A stretch of DNA of 48,994 nt from Sphingomonadales bacterium (GCA_028289885.1 JAQGKX010000164.1:1-48994), one strand, 5' to 3'. Shown: positions 17,609-26,657, counted from the first letter of the stretch. Notes: generated from the sequence alone by a model not told the origin. Numbers and translations: made by a program.

Positions 17609-17644
17609 AAAAAAGAATGTCCCGGCCTCTGGGAAGCCGGGACA
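17609..17644 (-). terminator. Intercistronic rho-independent terminator between the TonB receptor and XylX-like genes
   Basis: On the minus strand TGTCCCGGC (17644-17636) pairs perfectly with GCCGGGACA (17626-17618) around a 9-base loop and is followed by TTCTTTTTT. It lies 31 bases after the receptor stop and directly before the ribosome-binding site of the next gene, so it probably cuts the downstream genes to a fraction of receptor transcription. Confidence 0.8.
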
Positions 17645-17675
17645 GGGGGGAAGGATGGTGGCTATGCCGATCGGA

Positions 17676-20600
17676 CTAGAAGTTTACCCTTGCACCGACA
17701 CGGAATGTGCGGCCGAGGACATCGTAGAGCAATGGATTAAAGCCGTACGTCACGTTTGACGCGGGTGCCGGCTCGGGTGCGAGATTAAACGCATTATCGA
17801 CTTTGAAGTACAGCGAGAGTTGCTTCGTCAGATTATACGATCCGCCGACATCGACGTAAAATGCACCCTTCATCTTGTTGTTGTCGATCGTCGGATGGTT
17901 GGCGGTCGGCAGCGGGCAGTTGGTCTGGCACTCGATATATTCGTTGCTATAGACGCCGTTGCTGAACCACCGCTCGGTAACCGAGATCGAAAACTTGTCG
18001 GTGTCCCAGCTTTGGATGCCGAGCACCTTCCACTTGGGCGTCGCGCCCAGATTCACGCCGGCCTGTTCGGTCGGGATAGTGCCCGGAATGCCCGATGTGC
18101 TGCGATAGTGCAGCACGCGCGTGGCAAGGGCACGCAGCGTGAAGTTACCGGGCAATCCAATCCCGCTGAGGGGACGCCGGTAACCGGCCTCGAGGTCGAA
18201 GCCGTTTGTGTAGATCGAAGCCAGGTTGAATGCCTGGACATTGACGAAATTCCCGTTGGGCAACGGGCTGTCGAGCTGGATGGACGGGCAAACATCGGTG
18301 AAACCCTGCAGATAGCAGAGGTTGACTTGCTGTTGCCCCGAGAAGGTCGAGACGACGCCCTTCACCCTGATCGTGTAATAATCGAACGACGCGCTGAACC
18401 CCGGCAGGAAGCTTTGACCGGTATAGACGATCCCCGCGGTCGTATTGCGACCGACTTCGGGCTTCAGATTGGGATTGCCGAGGTTGGTCTGAACGACACC
18501 CACGGTCCGGCCGATACCACGTGGATCGTTTACGACGTTATTCGTAATGGCCGGTGCTGCGAACAATTCGGACAGATTGGGAGCACGCACGTCTTTTGAA
18601 GTTACGGCACGCAGCCGGATACCTTCGACGGGCGTGTTCCACGTACCACCCACCTTCCAGCTGGAGATCCAACCGGACGTGCTGTAGCGTGTTTCGCGGA
18701 TTGCCGCGTTGATATTGGCCTTTCCCAGTGCGGTTGAATCGACGATCGGAACGTTCACTTCGAGGAAGCCTTCGTGGACGTTGTATCGCCCGGTGCCCGC
18801 GTGATAATTACCGGCGTACCAGTTGTTCCCCGATACCGTGTCCATCAACGGATCGGCGGGATACTCAGCCGTGTTTGGTGACTGTGGATAAACGCCGTTG
18901 CCATATGGGTCGCCGCGCACCTTGTACCATTCGCGTCGATATTCGTACCCGAGCGCCACGGAGATTGGACCGGCCCATGATGAAACCGGCTGTCCGTTGA
19001 TGCTTGCGCTGGCCGCTTGCTGACTGGACCAGGTGCGCTGGAACGGGCCATTCTTGGGCAGTATGTAGTCAAGCGCAGCCTGGCTCGGCGGATTATCACC
19101 GATGATGTTGAAGGGGACGCAACCCGAAGCGCGCGCGATTGCGCTGGCGCAACCGATGGTGCCGTCTGGCAAACGGATCGCCTGGATGGCCGCGTTGAAG
19201 CGCGGATTCAGCGATACGTTCGATACTTTGATGTCGGTATAATTATGCCCGTATTGGAAATATGCATCATAGGTCCAGTCGCTGCCCGCCGCAGCGAATT
19301 TGCCGGTCGCGCCGATAACACCGCGAAGGCTGGTCCGATCTGGTTCAACCTTGATAAAGTCCGGGAAATTCGCGAGGCTGGTGCCCATCTGGAAACTTGT
19401 GATGTTGTTGGTAGCGCACGCCGCCATGATCGAAGCAGGCACATACGGGTTCGAGCATTGGATCGTCAGATTGGCCTGCTTTGCCGCGCCCGCATTCGGC
19501 GAGTTCGCCGACTTCACGAAGGCACCGTTGAAGCTGGCGTAGATTTCGTTATCGGGCGCGAAATCGAAGCCAACGCGAGCGTAGCCGACATAGCGTTCCA
19601 GCTTGGACGCGAGGCTGGTTCCTGCGCCCACTACGCCGCTGGTGTCGCCGCCCACGCAGAACGGCGTGATGCAGTTGGTGACAGAACCGGTCGTTGTCGG
19701 CGTCCCGTTAGAGCCATAGACGAACTGATGCGGCTGGCCGTTGGCACCAAAGGCGGTGCCCTGCAGCGGCCCGGAGGTGATCAGCCCGTATTTTGCATAT
19801 TGGAACTGCTGCGCCTGCTGGATGTAAAGCATCTGCGGCTGGCCGGCTGGCGTACCGGCTATCGTGCGAACCTGAAAAGCGGGCGAGACATACCAGTCGC
19901 GGCCATTGGCACCGGTAATGCCGAAGCCCGGATTGGGGACGCCGCCCTGATAGCCATATTCGCCGCTCAGGACGACATGCAGGCGATCGTCCATGAAGTT
20001 ACTACCCCATGCGGCCTGCGCGGTGATCCCCTTGTCGTCGCCATAATCGGTTATGCTCCCCTGGAGGTTGGCCTTGAAGCCAGTGAAGCGTTTGTCGGTG
20101 ATAAAGTTGACCACACCACCCACTGCATCCGATCCGTACGATGCCGATGCACCGCCGGTGACCACATCGACACGGGTGATCAGCAGTTGCGGAAACTGGC
20201 TGACATCGGGAACGCCGGTAACGTTCGCGCCGACGAACCGCTGGCCGTCGAGCAAGGTCAAAGTGCGGATGGCGCCCAGACCGCGCAGAGAGAAGGAACT
20301 GAGGCCCTGTGTACCGCTCGATGTCGTGGCAACACCGACCGCGCGACCGGTGCTGCCCATCAGCGACGGCAGCTGGACGATCGCGTTGAAGATGTTGGGC
20401 TGCGCAAGTTTGGCGATATCCGCCGCCCCGATGACCTGCGTCGGCGTTGGAGCGTTGAAGCCGCTGGCACTGATGCGCGAACCGGTGACGATAATATCGG
20501 GTACGCCGACGGTCGCTGGGCTTGACGATTCCGTCTGCGAGTCGGTCGGGGGTGTGGTCGCTTGTGCTGCCGGATCGACCGACTGTGCCTGCGCCGATGT

Positions 20601-20696
20601 TGCAAGTAGAGCCAGCGAAAGCGCTGTGCCGCTGACCGCCACCAATATCCGGCTGCGTAGCAAACTGCGATTATGAGCAATATCGAATAGCATCAT
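17676..20696 (-). CDS. TonB-dependent outer-membrane receptor
   Basis: A 1006-residue receptor that takes up a substrate across the outer membrane using TonB energy. It has a signal peptide (about residues 1-36, ending AQAQ), a plug domain starting at PDIIVTGSRI, with LPSLMGSTGR, SLRGLGAIRTLTLLDGQRF and the VDVVTGGASASYGSDAVGGVVNFIT segment, and a long 22-strand barrel ending in FRVGARVNF with the terminal Phe needed for assembly. The size and the GGASASYGSDAVGGVVNF form are typical of the large sphingomonad receptors. ATG 20696 is chosen because AAGAGGGG lies 6 bases upstream; the longer frame to 20900 would run through the operator. It is the first gene of the leftward uptake operon, with a 175-base leader behind operator copy 3. 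Confidence 0.95.
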   Translation of the reverse strand: MMLFDIAHNRSLLRSRILVAVSGTALSLALLATSAQAQSVDPAAQATTPPTDSQTESSSPATVGVPDIIVTGSRISASGFNAPTPTQVIGAADIAKLAQPNIFNAIVQLPSLMGSTGRAVGVATTSSGTQGLSSFSLRGLGAIRTLTLLDGQRFVGANVTGVPDVSQFPQLLITRVDVVTGGASASYGSDAVGGVVNFITDKRFTGFKANLQGSITDYGDDKGITAQAAWGSNFMDDRLHVVLSGEYGYQGGVPNPGFGITGANGRDWYVSPAFQVRTIAGTPAGQPQMLYIQQAQQFQYAKYGLITSGPLQGTAFGANGQPHQFVYGSNGTPTTTGSVTNCITPFCVGGDTSGVVGAGTSLASKLERYVGYARVGFDFAPDNEIYASFNGAFVKSANSPNAGAAKQANLTIQCSNPYVPASIMAACATNNITSFQMGTSLANFPDFIKVEPDRTSLRGVIGATGKFAAAGSDWTYDAYFQYGHNYTDIKVSNVSLNPRFNAAIQAIRLPDGTIGCASAIARASGCVPFNIIGDNPPSQAALDYILPKNGPFQRTWSSQQAASASINGQPVSSWAGPISVALGYEYRREWYKVRGDPYGNGVYPQSPNTAEYPADPLMDTVSGNNWYAGNYHAGTGRYNVHEGFLEVNVPIVDSTALGKANINAAIRETRYSTSGWISSWKVGGTWNTPVEGIRLRAVTSKDVRAPNLSELFAAPAITNNVVNDPRGIGRTVGVVQTNLGNPNLKPEVGRNTTAGIVYTGQSFLPGFSASFDYYTIRVKGVVSTFSGQQQVNLCYLQGFTDVCPSIQLDSPLPNGNFVNVQAFNLASIYTNGFDLEAGYRRPLSGIGLPGNFTLRALATRVLHYRSTSGIPGTIPTEQAGVNLGATPKWKVLGIQSWDTDKFSISVTERWFSNGVYSNEYIECQTNCPLPTANHPTIDNNKMKGAFYVDVGGSYNLTKQLSLYFKVDNAFNLAPEPAPASNVTYGFNPLLYDVLGRTFRVGARVNF

Positions 20697-21039
20697 CAGT
20701 ATCCCCTCTTCTTGCACCGTCCAGGGAAGAGTGGCCGCTAAAGCTTCGGAACATACGCGAATGTGGCGTAAAGCATGCCAGCGCTTGGTCGCGCGAACCT
20801 GCATGTTCGGAGCATTGTCGACGACCCGTCCTGTCGGTCGTTGGACCCAATCTGGACCAACAATTTTGCTTTGTCGACAAAATAATGATCTTGTACACAA
20901 GATTCTGTATCAGTGCCGTTCCTGCCCACTTACGCTTGGTTGGGCTGCGGAACTTGTCCCGTTCCAACAAATGCAAACGCACGCCGAGGCGATCTCGGAC
21001 AGGTTTTGCAGGTTGGCGCTGTCTGGCTTTCGCCGTCCG
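20697..21039. other. Non-coding gap with the regulatory region of the TonB receptor operon
   Basis: 343 bases with no gene. They contain operator copy 3 (20872-20899) and, between it and the start codon, a 175-base leader with imperfect inverted repeats (CGGAACAT near 20747 against ATGTTCGG near 20803). No intrinsic terminator is visible behind the quinoprotein gene that ends at 21040, so read-through into the receptor operon is possible. Confidence 0.55.
20872..20899. promoter_or_regulatory. Compound operator, copy 3 (TGTCGACA and TGTACACA, 20-bp period)
   Basis: TGTCGACA at 20872-20879 and TGTACACA at 20892-20899. The second box is the core of a longer palindrome with 7-base arms, ATCTTGT and ACAAGAT, around 2 bases. 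It is oriented towards the TonB receptor operon on the minus strand. Confidence 0.7.
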
Positions 21040-23292
21040 TTACTTCGGTTCCGGCAACCCGAAAACATAGACCGCATAACCGGTCACGGGTCGATGCACT
21101 TCGGTCAAAAGTGTACCCGGCTTCAATTGCGGGCTGCCCCCGCCGAGTGCCGTCGTCACCGCGACATATTGTTTGCCCTCGACCGAGAACGACACTGGAA
21201 AGCCCTGAACCGTCGTGCCCAGTCGCGTTTTCCACAGGGTTTCACCGTTGCGAACATCGACCGCCCGGAACACGCGATTGAAATCGCCCACGAACGCCAG
21301 ATTGCCTGCAGTCGACACGACCGAGGTAAGGAATGGCGCGCGTTGCTGGAACGACCAGAGGGGCTTCAGGTCGGCGGCGCGGTAGGCGGACAAGCGGCCG
21401 AGATTGCCGGCGCTGCCCGGGCTTTCGAAATAGACCTGACTGCCGTTGCCGAGCATCAATACGCAGCTTTGGCTGAGCGGGATGATCACCGCGTCGCTGG
21501 GCTGGTGATAGCTCATCGCCTGCCAGTTATGCCCGCCCTCTGGCCCGGGGCATGAGGAAAGCCACTGATCGGATTTCTGGTCGATCACGTCCTTGCGATA
21601 GGTCAGGCGACCGGTCTTGGGGTCGATCTTCGTAAAGACATTCTGGAAAACCGTCTGGGTGGAGGCCAGATACTTCCCGGTAACGCGATCCAGTTTCCAG
21701 AGGATTCCTGCCTTGCCGATCGTCAACAGCGACTTCTGCGGGCCGTGATCGACCAGAACGCGTTCGAATACCTCGTCCAGATCGAAGGTTTCACCCGGCG
21801 AGTGATTGAACGCCCATTTCAGCTTTCCCGTATTCGGATCGAGCGCCAGCGTTGAATTGGCATAGTCCGTTGCGCCGGTGGAAGTCCCGCGTTCGTCTCG
21901 CCGCCACGGCTTGGCTTGCGCGGTTCCCCAATATGTCGTGTCCAGTTCGGGATCATAGGTTCCCGCGATCCATGTTTCGGTGCCCTTGCGGTCGTTGTCG
22001 GGCAAGCCGCCCCAGCTGTCCCCACCCGGCTGGCCGGTCAGTGCAACGGTCGTGAACTTCCAGTCGCGCTTGCCGGTCGCGGCATCGTATGCGCTGATGT
22101 AGCAATGGTCGGGCGTGCCCTTCCGCCCGCAATTGGTCATCCCGACGATGACCTTGCCCTTGATGATGATCAGTCCGCCGGTCGAGAAGCCGACGCCCGG
22201 CTTGTTGTCCGTAATATGGGTCTTCCACACCTCGTCGCCGGTTCGCGCGTCGAGTGCATAAACCATTCCCTGCGGCGTGTTGACGTACAGATTGGTGCCA
22301 TACAGCCCCATCGAGCGGGTTTCTTCGGAAGAAGGTCCGGGGCCTGCGCTCTTTGGGAACGGACCGAGCCGGTTTTCCCACAATAATTCGCCGTCGCGGG
22401 CGTCCAGCGCCTGTATCACGTTGCCGACGCCCCACATGTACATGATGCCGTCGTGGACGATGGGGGTATCCTCCATCGTCCCGTTTTCCGGCATCGACCA
22501 CATCCATTTGAGCTGGAGCTGGCCGACATTGGCCGTGTCGATCTGCTTGAGCGGACTGTAGCTCCACCCCTGATAGTTGCGGCGGAACATCAGCCAGTCG
22601 CCCGGCGGCGGCTCGCGCAGCATCGCGTCCGTCACCGAAACATAATTCTTGATGTCGCCCTTCAGGCTGAGCCCGAGCTTGTTGGACAGGACAAAACGGC
22701 CGGGATCCGAATATTTGACCGCTTGTCCCGGCGCGGCAAAGCCAGCGGACGTAGCCGGGGCGGGGGAGCCACCGGGGCCGTTGGCGGGGGCGGATTCCTT
22801 CGTGGGTGCGGTTTGCCCCTCGGGCGCTGGTGCTGCGGCGGCATCGAAGGCGTCGGAAGGCGACTTGCCGGTCGCGAGGGAGCCGAGAAGCGCCTGCGCA
22901 GCCGGGTTCAGCGGGGCCGCGCCCGCGCTGCCGCCGTTGGCATATATGATGTAGGATACGATCGCCGCATATGTCGCGTCATCAAGGCTTCCGCCGCGTC
23001 CGTAAGGCATCGACGCATGGATCTTGCTATAAAGCGCCGCGACCGGACGTTTGCTCCAGACGTTGAAAAAGGACGGCCCGGCAAGCGCGGGCGCATCGGT
23101 CGCTCCGGCCATGTCCGCCTGATGGCAGGCGGCACATTGCTCGGCATAGGCACCACGTCCGGCATCGACCTGAGCTCGGGTGAACAGGCCCGGCGCGCCC
23201 TGCCCAAATGCCAGGCTGGCTGCGAGCGCGGTGCTTGCAAGTGCCAGAACGCCGGCGCTGCTGCGAATTTTCATCGACTGAAAAGCTTTCAT
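21040..23292 (-). CDS. Exported quinohemoprotein: N-terminal cytochrome c fused to a PQQ dehydrogenase domain
   Basis: A 750-residue periplasmic oxidase of alcohols or sugars. After a signal peptide (to about residue 31) comes a cytochrome c domain with CAACH at 53-57, then an Ala/Pro/Gly-rich linker (about 120-200). A PQQ propeller follows, starting GDWLMFRRNYQGWSYSPLKQI with blades ALDARDGELLW, ALDARTGDEVWK, ALDPNTGKLKWAF and AVDVRNGETLWKTR. Heme first and PQQ second is the reverse of common quinohemoprotein alcohol dehydrogenases; I recall it from polyvinyl-alcohol dehydrogenases. The ATG overlaps the stop of the upstream CHRD gene (ATGA). The operon start is under operator copy 4. Confidence 0.9.
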   Translation of the reverse strand: MKAFQSMKIRSSAGVLALASTALAASLAFGQGAPGLFTRAQVDAGRGAYAEQCAACHQADMAGATDAPALAGPSFFNVWSKRPVAALYSKIHASMPYGRGGSLDDATYAAIVSYIIYANGGSAGAAPLNPAAQALLGSLATGKSPSDAFDAAAAPAPEGQTAPTKESAPANGPGGSPAPATSAGFAAPGQAVKYSDPGRFVLSNKLGLSLKGDIKNYVSVTDAMLREPPPGDWLMFRRNYQGWSYSPLKQIDTANVGQLQLKWMWSMPENGTMEDTPIVHDGIMYMWGVGNVIQALDARDGELLWENRLGPFPKSAGPGPSSEETRSMGLYGTNLYVNTPQGMVYALDARTGDEVWKTHITDNKPGVGFSTGGLIIIKGKVIVGMTNCGRKGTPDHCYISAYDAATGKRDWKFTTVALTGQPGGDSWGGLPDNDRKGTETWIAGTYDPELDTTYWGTAQAKPWRRDERGTSTGATDYANSTLALDPNTGKLKWAFNHSPGETFDLDEVFERVLVDHGPQKSLLTIGKAGILWKLDRVTGKYLASTQTVFQNVFTKIDPKTGRLTYRKDVIDQKSDQWLSSCPGPEGGHNWQAMSYHQPSDAVIIPLSQSCVLMLGNGSQVYFESPGSAGNLGRLSAYRAADLKPLWSFQQRAPFLTSVVSTAGNLAFVGDFNRVFRAVDVRNGETLWKTRLGTTVQGFPVSFSVEGKQYVAVTTALGGGSPQLKPGTLLTEVHRPVTGYAVYVFGLPEPK

Positions 23293-23801
23293 TTCGACAC
23301 GATGTCGAGCTGCGGGATAAACCAGTGGCCCTGCTGCGGAATGCCCTGTGCCACGCGCTCATGATCGGGCAACAACCAGCCCCAAAGCGTACCCTTTGGA
23401 CCCCAGCTATATCCGGGAGGTGCCTTCTCGCTGTCGATCTGGACATAGAGCCGCCCGGCCTTCAGCGCCTGCATCTGCGGCTTGCTCAGACGATAGGTGC
23501 CGGTGACACCGCCGTCGACGGTGCCGGTCAAACGGAGGCTGAGGACCTTTTTACCGGGAACGCCGATGGTGGGGCTCATTATTATATGGGCAGCCGTCGC
23601 GTTGGATGGCAGGTCCCGGAAGCTGCCCTCGATCGTCAAGCGATCACCCTCGACGGTTGCCGTCGCTTCCCCGCGCCCGGCAATAAATGCCTTGGTCTCG
23701 TCGTCGAGCGGCATCGGACCGAGGTCGGCCCGGTAGTCCGCTGCTGCGGCGACCTGGGGACATAGTAAAGTTACGGAAATTGCCGCAAGAACAGAGCGCA
23801 C
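23289..23801 (-). CDS. Exported CHRD-domain-like protein
   Basis: About 170 residues: a signal peptide (ending AAAA), then a small beta-rich domain. It has DDETKAFIAGRGEATATVEGDRLTIEGSFRDLPS, a segment AHIIMSP and a C-terminal KAGRLYVQIDSEKAPPGYSWGPKGTLWGWL that resemble the CHRD domain found in secreted proteins. GTG 23801 is preferred over TTG 23807 because GGAGGGG lies 6 bases before it. It is coupled by a 4-base overlap to the quinohemoprotein gene, so it may act with it in the periplasm. No catalytic residues are apparent, and its role is unknown. Confidence 0.72.
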   Translation of the reverse strand: MRSVLAAISVTLLCPQVAAAADYRADLGPMPLDDETKAFIAGRGEATATVEGDRLTIEGSFRDLPSNATAAHIIMSPTIGVPGKKVLSLRLTGTVDGGVTGTYRLSKPQMQALKAGRLYVQIDSEKAPPGYSWGPKGTLWGWLLPDHERVAQGIPQQGHWFIPQLDIVSK

Positions 23802-23880
23802 TCTCAACCCCTCCAGGCCGTTCGAGGAAGCGATCGTGCGCTCCTCCCGGCCTTATTGTTAGCTTGACGTCACAATGGAT

Positions 23881-23908
23881 CGCATACAAGATGCGTACTG
23901 TCCATACA
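23881..23908. promoter_or_regulatory. Compound operator, copy 4 (CGCATACA and TCCATACA, 20-bp period), divergent promoter region
   Basis: CGCATACA at 23881-23888 and TCCATACA at 23901-23908. It sits between the leftward CHRD-quinohemoprotein operon (79 bases to GTG 23801) and the rightward cupin gene (57 bases to ATG 23966), so one site could control both. The AGAT after the first box and the ACTG before the second match copies 3 (reverse strand) and 5 respectively. Confidence 0.65.
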
Positions 23909-23965
23909 ACAATGTCAAAATGACAAACTGGCGCGTACCTTTGGGCGCTCCGATAGGAGATTGGG

Positions 23966-24922
23966 ATGAAGAGCTTTCTGTACCTTGGGGCTGCTTTGGT
24001 GGCGATCGGAATCACCACCACCGCGTCCGGACAGTTTTCCGGGCGTGAAGATCCAATGCCGGTCACCCAGCCGCGTATGACGGGCGACTATTGGGCTCCA
24101 AAGCCGACCAATCCCACCGCCTACACCGCACCGAACAAGGTTCACTGGAAGCTTGCCGACATACTCGCTGCACACAAAGGCAAGGGCGACTGGGTCCAGC
24201 CCATCATTCGCAACCCTGAGCAGGACGGCGACTATGTGTCGCTGGGAATCGGCAAGAAAACCAAGTCGAAGTTCTATGCCGACGATCGCGTCATGTTTAT
24301 CGTGTGGGATGGTTCGGTGCGCGTCTCGATAGAGGGGACCGAGCCGTTCACCGCGACGAAAGGCTTCATGGTCAACGTACCGTTCCGTCATGTCTATTCG
24401 CTCGAAAACACCGGCGATCGTCCAGCTCTCTGGTTCGAGGTGCGCCAGGCTGGCTCGGTGCCGCTCTATCCAGCCGGCGAGACGCCCGACCCGGTTGCGG
24501 GCCGCACCTATACCAAGGTCATGGGCAATCCTGGGCCTGCGAAGGATCGCGACACCAATCCGACCTACGTCGACTTCTTCAAGACGATTGCGACCGGGGA
24601 CAAGCCCTATAATGGCAAGTTCGCCTGGGACGATCATTTCACGTCGAATATCCTTCGCGGCCCGAAAGCTGCGGCAGTTCCGCCCGACACCAACAAGGGC
24701 CATTTTCACACTGAATGGACGGAATTCTGGTTCATCATGGAAGGGCGCATCGGTTATAAGATCGAAGGCTTTCCCTATTTCGTTTCCGATCCCGGCGATG
24801 TGGTGACCGCAGCAAAGGGCCGCTGGCACCGCGCCGGCAACGATCCGAGTGCCCCGATGTCCACGCGCATCCCGATCAACCCGCGCCCGGTTATTCTTCA
24901 TAATTTCGAGCCGGCGCACTAG
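23966..24922 (+). CDS. Exported bicupin protein
   Basis: A 318-residue protein with a signal peptide (about residues 1-23) and two cupin halves. The first (about 70-150) has DRVMFIVWDGSVRVSI and MVNVPFRHVYSLEN. The second (about 225-310) has a full cupin motif 1, HFHTEWTEFWFIMEGRIGY, with metal-type His/His/Glu, and motif 2 GDVVTAAKGRWHRAG with His. The first half seems to lack the first His pair, so probably only the second binds metal. AGGAGA precedes the ATG. It is transcribed from the operator-4 region together with pseudoazurin. Periplasmic cupins beside quinoproteins have no role I can name; isomerase, lyase or substrate binding are options. Confidence 0.8.
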   Translation: MKSFLYLGAALVAIGITTTASGQFSGREDPMPVTQPRMTGDYWAPKPTNPTAYTAPNKVHWKLADILAAHKGKGDWVQPIIRNPEQDGDYVSLGIGKKTKSKFYADDRVMFIVWDGSVRVSIEGTEPFTATKGFMVNVPFRHVYSLENTGDRPALWFEVRQAGSVPLYPAGETPDPVAGRTYTKVMGNPGPAKDRDTNPTYVDFFKTIATGDKPYNGKFAWDDHFTSNILRGPKAAAVPPDTNKGHFHTEWTEFWFIMEGRIGYKIEGFPYFVSDPGDVVTAAKGRWHRAGNDPSAPMSTRIPINPRPVILHNFEPAH

Positions 24923-24984
24923 GGACACCAACGCATGCCGGCTGCCGCCAAACCGACGACCAAGCAGACAAAGGAATGAAGGAA

Positions 24985-25428
24985 ATGCGCTTGATCTTGC
25001 CGCTTGCGGCATTGTTATTGGGGAACATCATCATCGCGAGTCCCGCGGTCGCCAAGGATATTGTCGTCCAGATGAAGAACCGCGGCGCTGCCGGTGCGAT
25101 GGTTTTCGAACCGGCATTCGTGCAAGCCGCGCCGGGCGACAAGATCCACTTCGTTCCGACCGATATGGGGCACAACGCCCAGTTGATACCCGGCATGGCA
25201 CCGGTGGGCGTGAGCCAGCCACCGGGAGCCATGAACAAGGAGTTCGTGCTGCTGGTTTCAAAGCCGGGCCTCTACGGTATCAAATGCCTTCCGCATTTTG
25301 CCATGGGAATGGTCGCGCTCGTGAAGGTCGGCAAGGGCACCTCGCCTAACGCCGCCGCTGTCGCGGCCGTGTCACTGCCCCCATTTGCCAGGAAGCGGAT
25401 GGCACCGATGCTACAGGGTGCGCAATGA
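24985..25428 (+). CDS. Pseudoazurin (periplasmic type I blue copper protein)
   Basis: A soluble one-electron carrier of the periplasm. The 147-residue precursor has a signal peptide (about 1-23), a mature N-terminus KDIVVQMKNRG and the FVPTDMGHNA segment typical of pseudoazurin. The four copper ligands have the right spacing: His63, Cys101, His104 and Met109 (KCLPHFAMGM). ATG 24985 is preferred to 24976 because the AAAGGA box is then 9 bases away. In this context it is a candidate electron acceptor for the cytochrome domains of the quinohemoproteins. The C-terminal 25 residues (after SPNAAAVAA) extend a little past the usual fold. Confidence 0.92.
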   Translation: MRLILPLAALLLGNIIIASPAVAKDIVVQMKNRGAAGAMVFEPAFVQAAPGDKIHFVPTDMGHNAQLIPGMAPVGVSQPPGAMNKEFVLLVSKPGLYGIKCLPHFAMGMVALVKVGKGTSPNAAAVAAVSLPPFARKRMAPMLQGAQ

Positions 25429-25529
25429 ACGCTGCCTCACTCGCCGCTCGATCGGTGCAGGCGGGCAATCGCGACGTCCACGGCGGGTAATTTGCTTTTT
25501 GCGTTCGCTAACTGGCTTACGGCTCGATC

Positions 25530-26657
25530 ATGATCCGTCCAGTGTCCCTGATGTGCGGACGCCGTGCCGTCATCGCCGGTGGCTTGGCGCTTGTCGCGTC
25601 CCGCTCTCTCGCTCGCCTTCCGGGCGCGGAGGGACTGGTCGCCGGCACTTACGAACACGAAGGGGGAAAGGGCCTTTATCCGATCAGCCGGTCGGGCGGC
25701 GGTGACTGGACGGTCGGCCCGCCCATACCGCTTATCGACAACGTGTCGTTTGGCGCATGGTCTCCGCGTTTTGGCCTTTTGTACCTGTTGAACGAGAGCG
25801 ATCATGGCGGACTTTTGGTCTATGATCGCAACTATCGCCTGCGCGCCGCCGTCCCGACACGCGGGTGGGGTCCTTGCCACACCGCGTTGAGCCCTGACCA
25901 ATCCGCAATCGCCGTCGCCAACTATTCCAGCGGCAGCGTTGCACTCTGGCGGCTCGATAAGACGACCGGCCTGCCACAGGCCGAAGCTCAGTTGGCGCAG
26001 CATGAGGGTCGGGGCCCGAATAGCGCGCGTCAGGCCGGACCGCATGCGCATTGGGTCGGCTTTTCCAGAAACGCGCGTTGGCTGCATTCCGTCGATCTGG
26101 GTGCCGATGCCATCTTCGCGCACGCTTATTCCGCCGATATGCAAAAGCTGGGCGACATGCGGATTGCCTATCGCGCACAGCCAGGTTCTGGTCCGCGCCA
26201 CCTCGCCCGGCATCCGCGCCTGCCGATTGCTTATCTCGTCGCCGAACTTGCGAACACATTGACCGTGTTGCGGGAATATGAAGATGGCAATTTTCGGGAC
26301 ATTGCTGTCACATCGACATTGCCCGCGGGATTTGGCGGTGCCTCCGCCGCAGCGCACATTGCCCTGAACGCCGATGGAACGCGCCTCTATATCTCCAATC
26401 GCGGCCATAACAGCATTGCCGTTTTCGCCATCGAATTAAATGGTGCCGCTCGCCTGATCCAGCATATCGATAGCGGTGGAGACTGGCCTCGATTTTTCCT
26501 GCTGACCAACGATCACCGTGAGATACTCGTCGCCAACGAACGGTCGGGTATGATTGCGTGTTTCTCCCTCGATCGTGACGGGCGTCTGAAAGCCGATCCC
26601 CGTATCGTGCCCGTCCCCGGCGTCGTTTTTCTGGGAAGCTTGCATACACTAGACTGA
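25530..26657 (+). CDS. Exported lactonase of the 6-phosphogluconolactonase-like seven-bladed propeller family
   Basis: A 375-residue protein with a twin-arginine type leader (CGRRAVIAGGLALVA at about 9-23) and a beta-propeller with the family's recurring phrases: LVAGTYEH, GLYPISR, LLYLLNES, HTALSPDQSAIAVANYSSGSVALW, HAHWVGFS, GPRHLARHPRLPIAYLVAEL, LYISNRGHNSIAVFAI and a WPRFF...ILVANERSG close. Relatives hydrolyse sugar lactones. In the periplasm it would open the lactone that a PQQ aldose dehydrogenase produces. It lies 101 bases after pseudoazurin. No clear ribosome-binding site is seen; ATG 25551 is an alternative start. Its last 17 bases carry the left half of operator copy 5. Confidence 0.85.
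   Translation: MIRPVSLMCGRRAVIAGGLALVASRSLARLPGAEGLVAGTYEHEGGKGLYPISRSGGGDWTVGPPIPLIDNVSFGAWSPRFGLLYLLNESDHGGLLVYDRNYRLRAAVPTRGWGPCHTALSPDQSAIAVANYSSGSVALWRLDKTTGLPQAEAQLAQHEGRGPNSARQAGPHAHWVGFSRNARWLHSVDLGADAIFAHAYSADMQKLGDMRIAYRAQPGSGPRHLARHPRLPIAYLVAELANTLTVLREYEDGNFRDIAVTSTLPAGFGGASAAAHIALNADGTRLYISNRGHNSIAVFAIELNGAARLIQHIDSGGDWPRFFLLTNDHREILVANERSGMIACFSLDRDGRLKADPRIVPVPGVVFLGSLHTLD

Noticed and set aside
19017-20525. 502-codon plus-strand frame
   Set aside because: It is antisense to the TonB receptor, whose plug and barrel motifs are unambiguous; the frame has an Arg/Gly/Asp-rich shadow composition and no domain.
21040-23292. Polyvinyl-alcohol degradation locus
   Set aside because: The heme-first domain order fits, but no oxidised-PVA hydrolase gene is present and the KGSADH/XylX-like genes point to a sugar-like acid.
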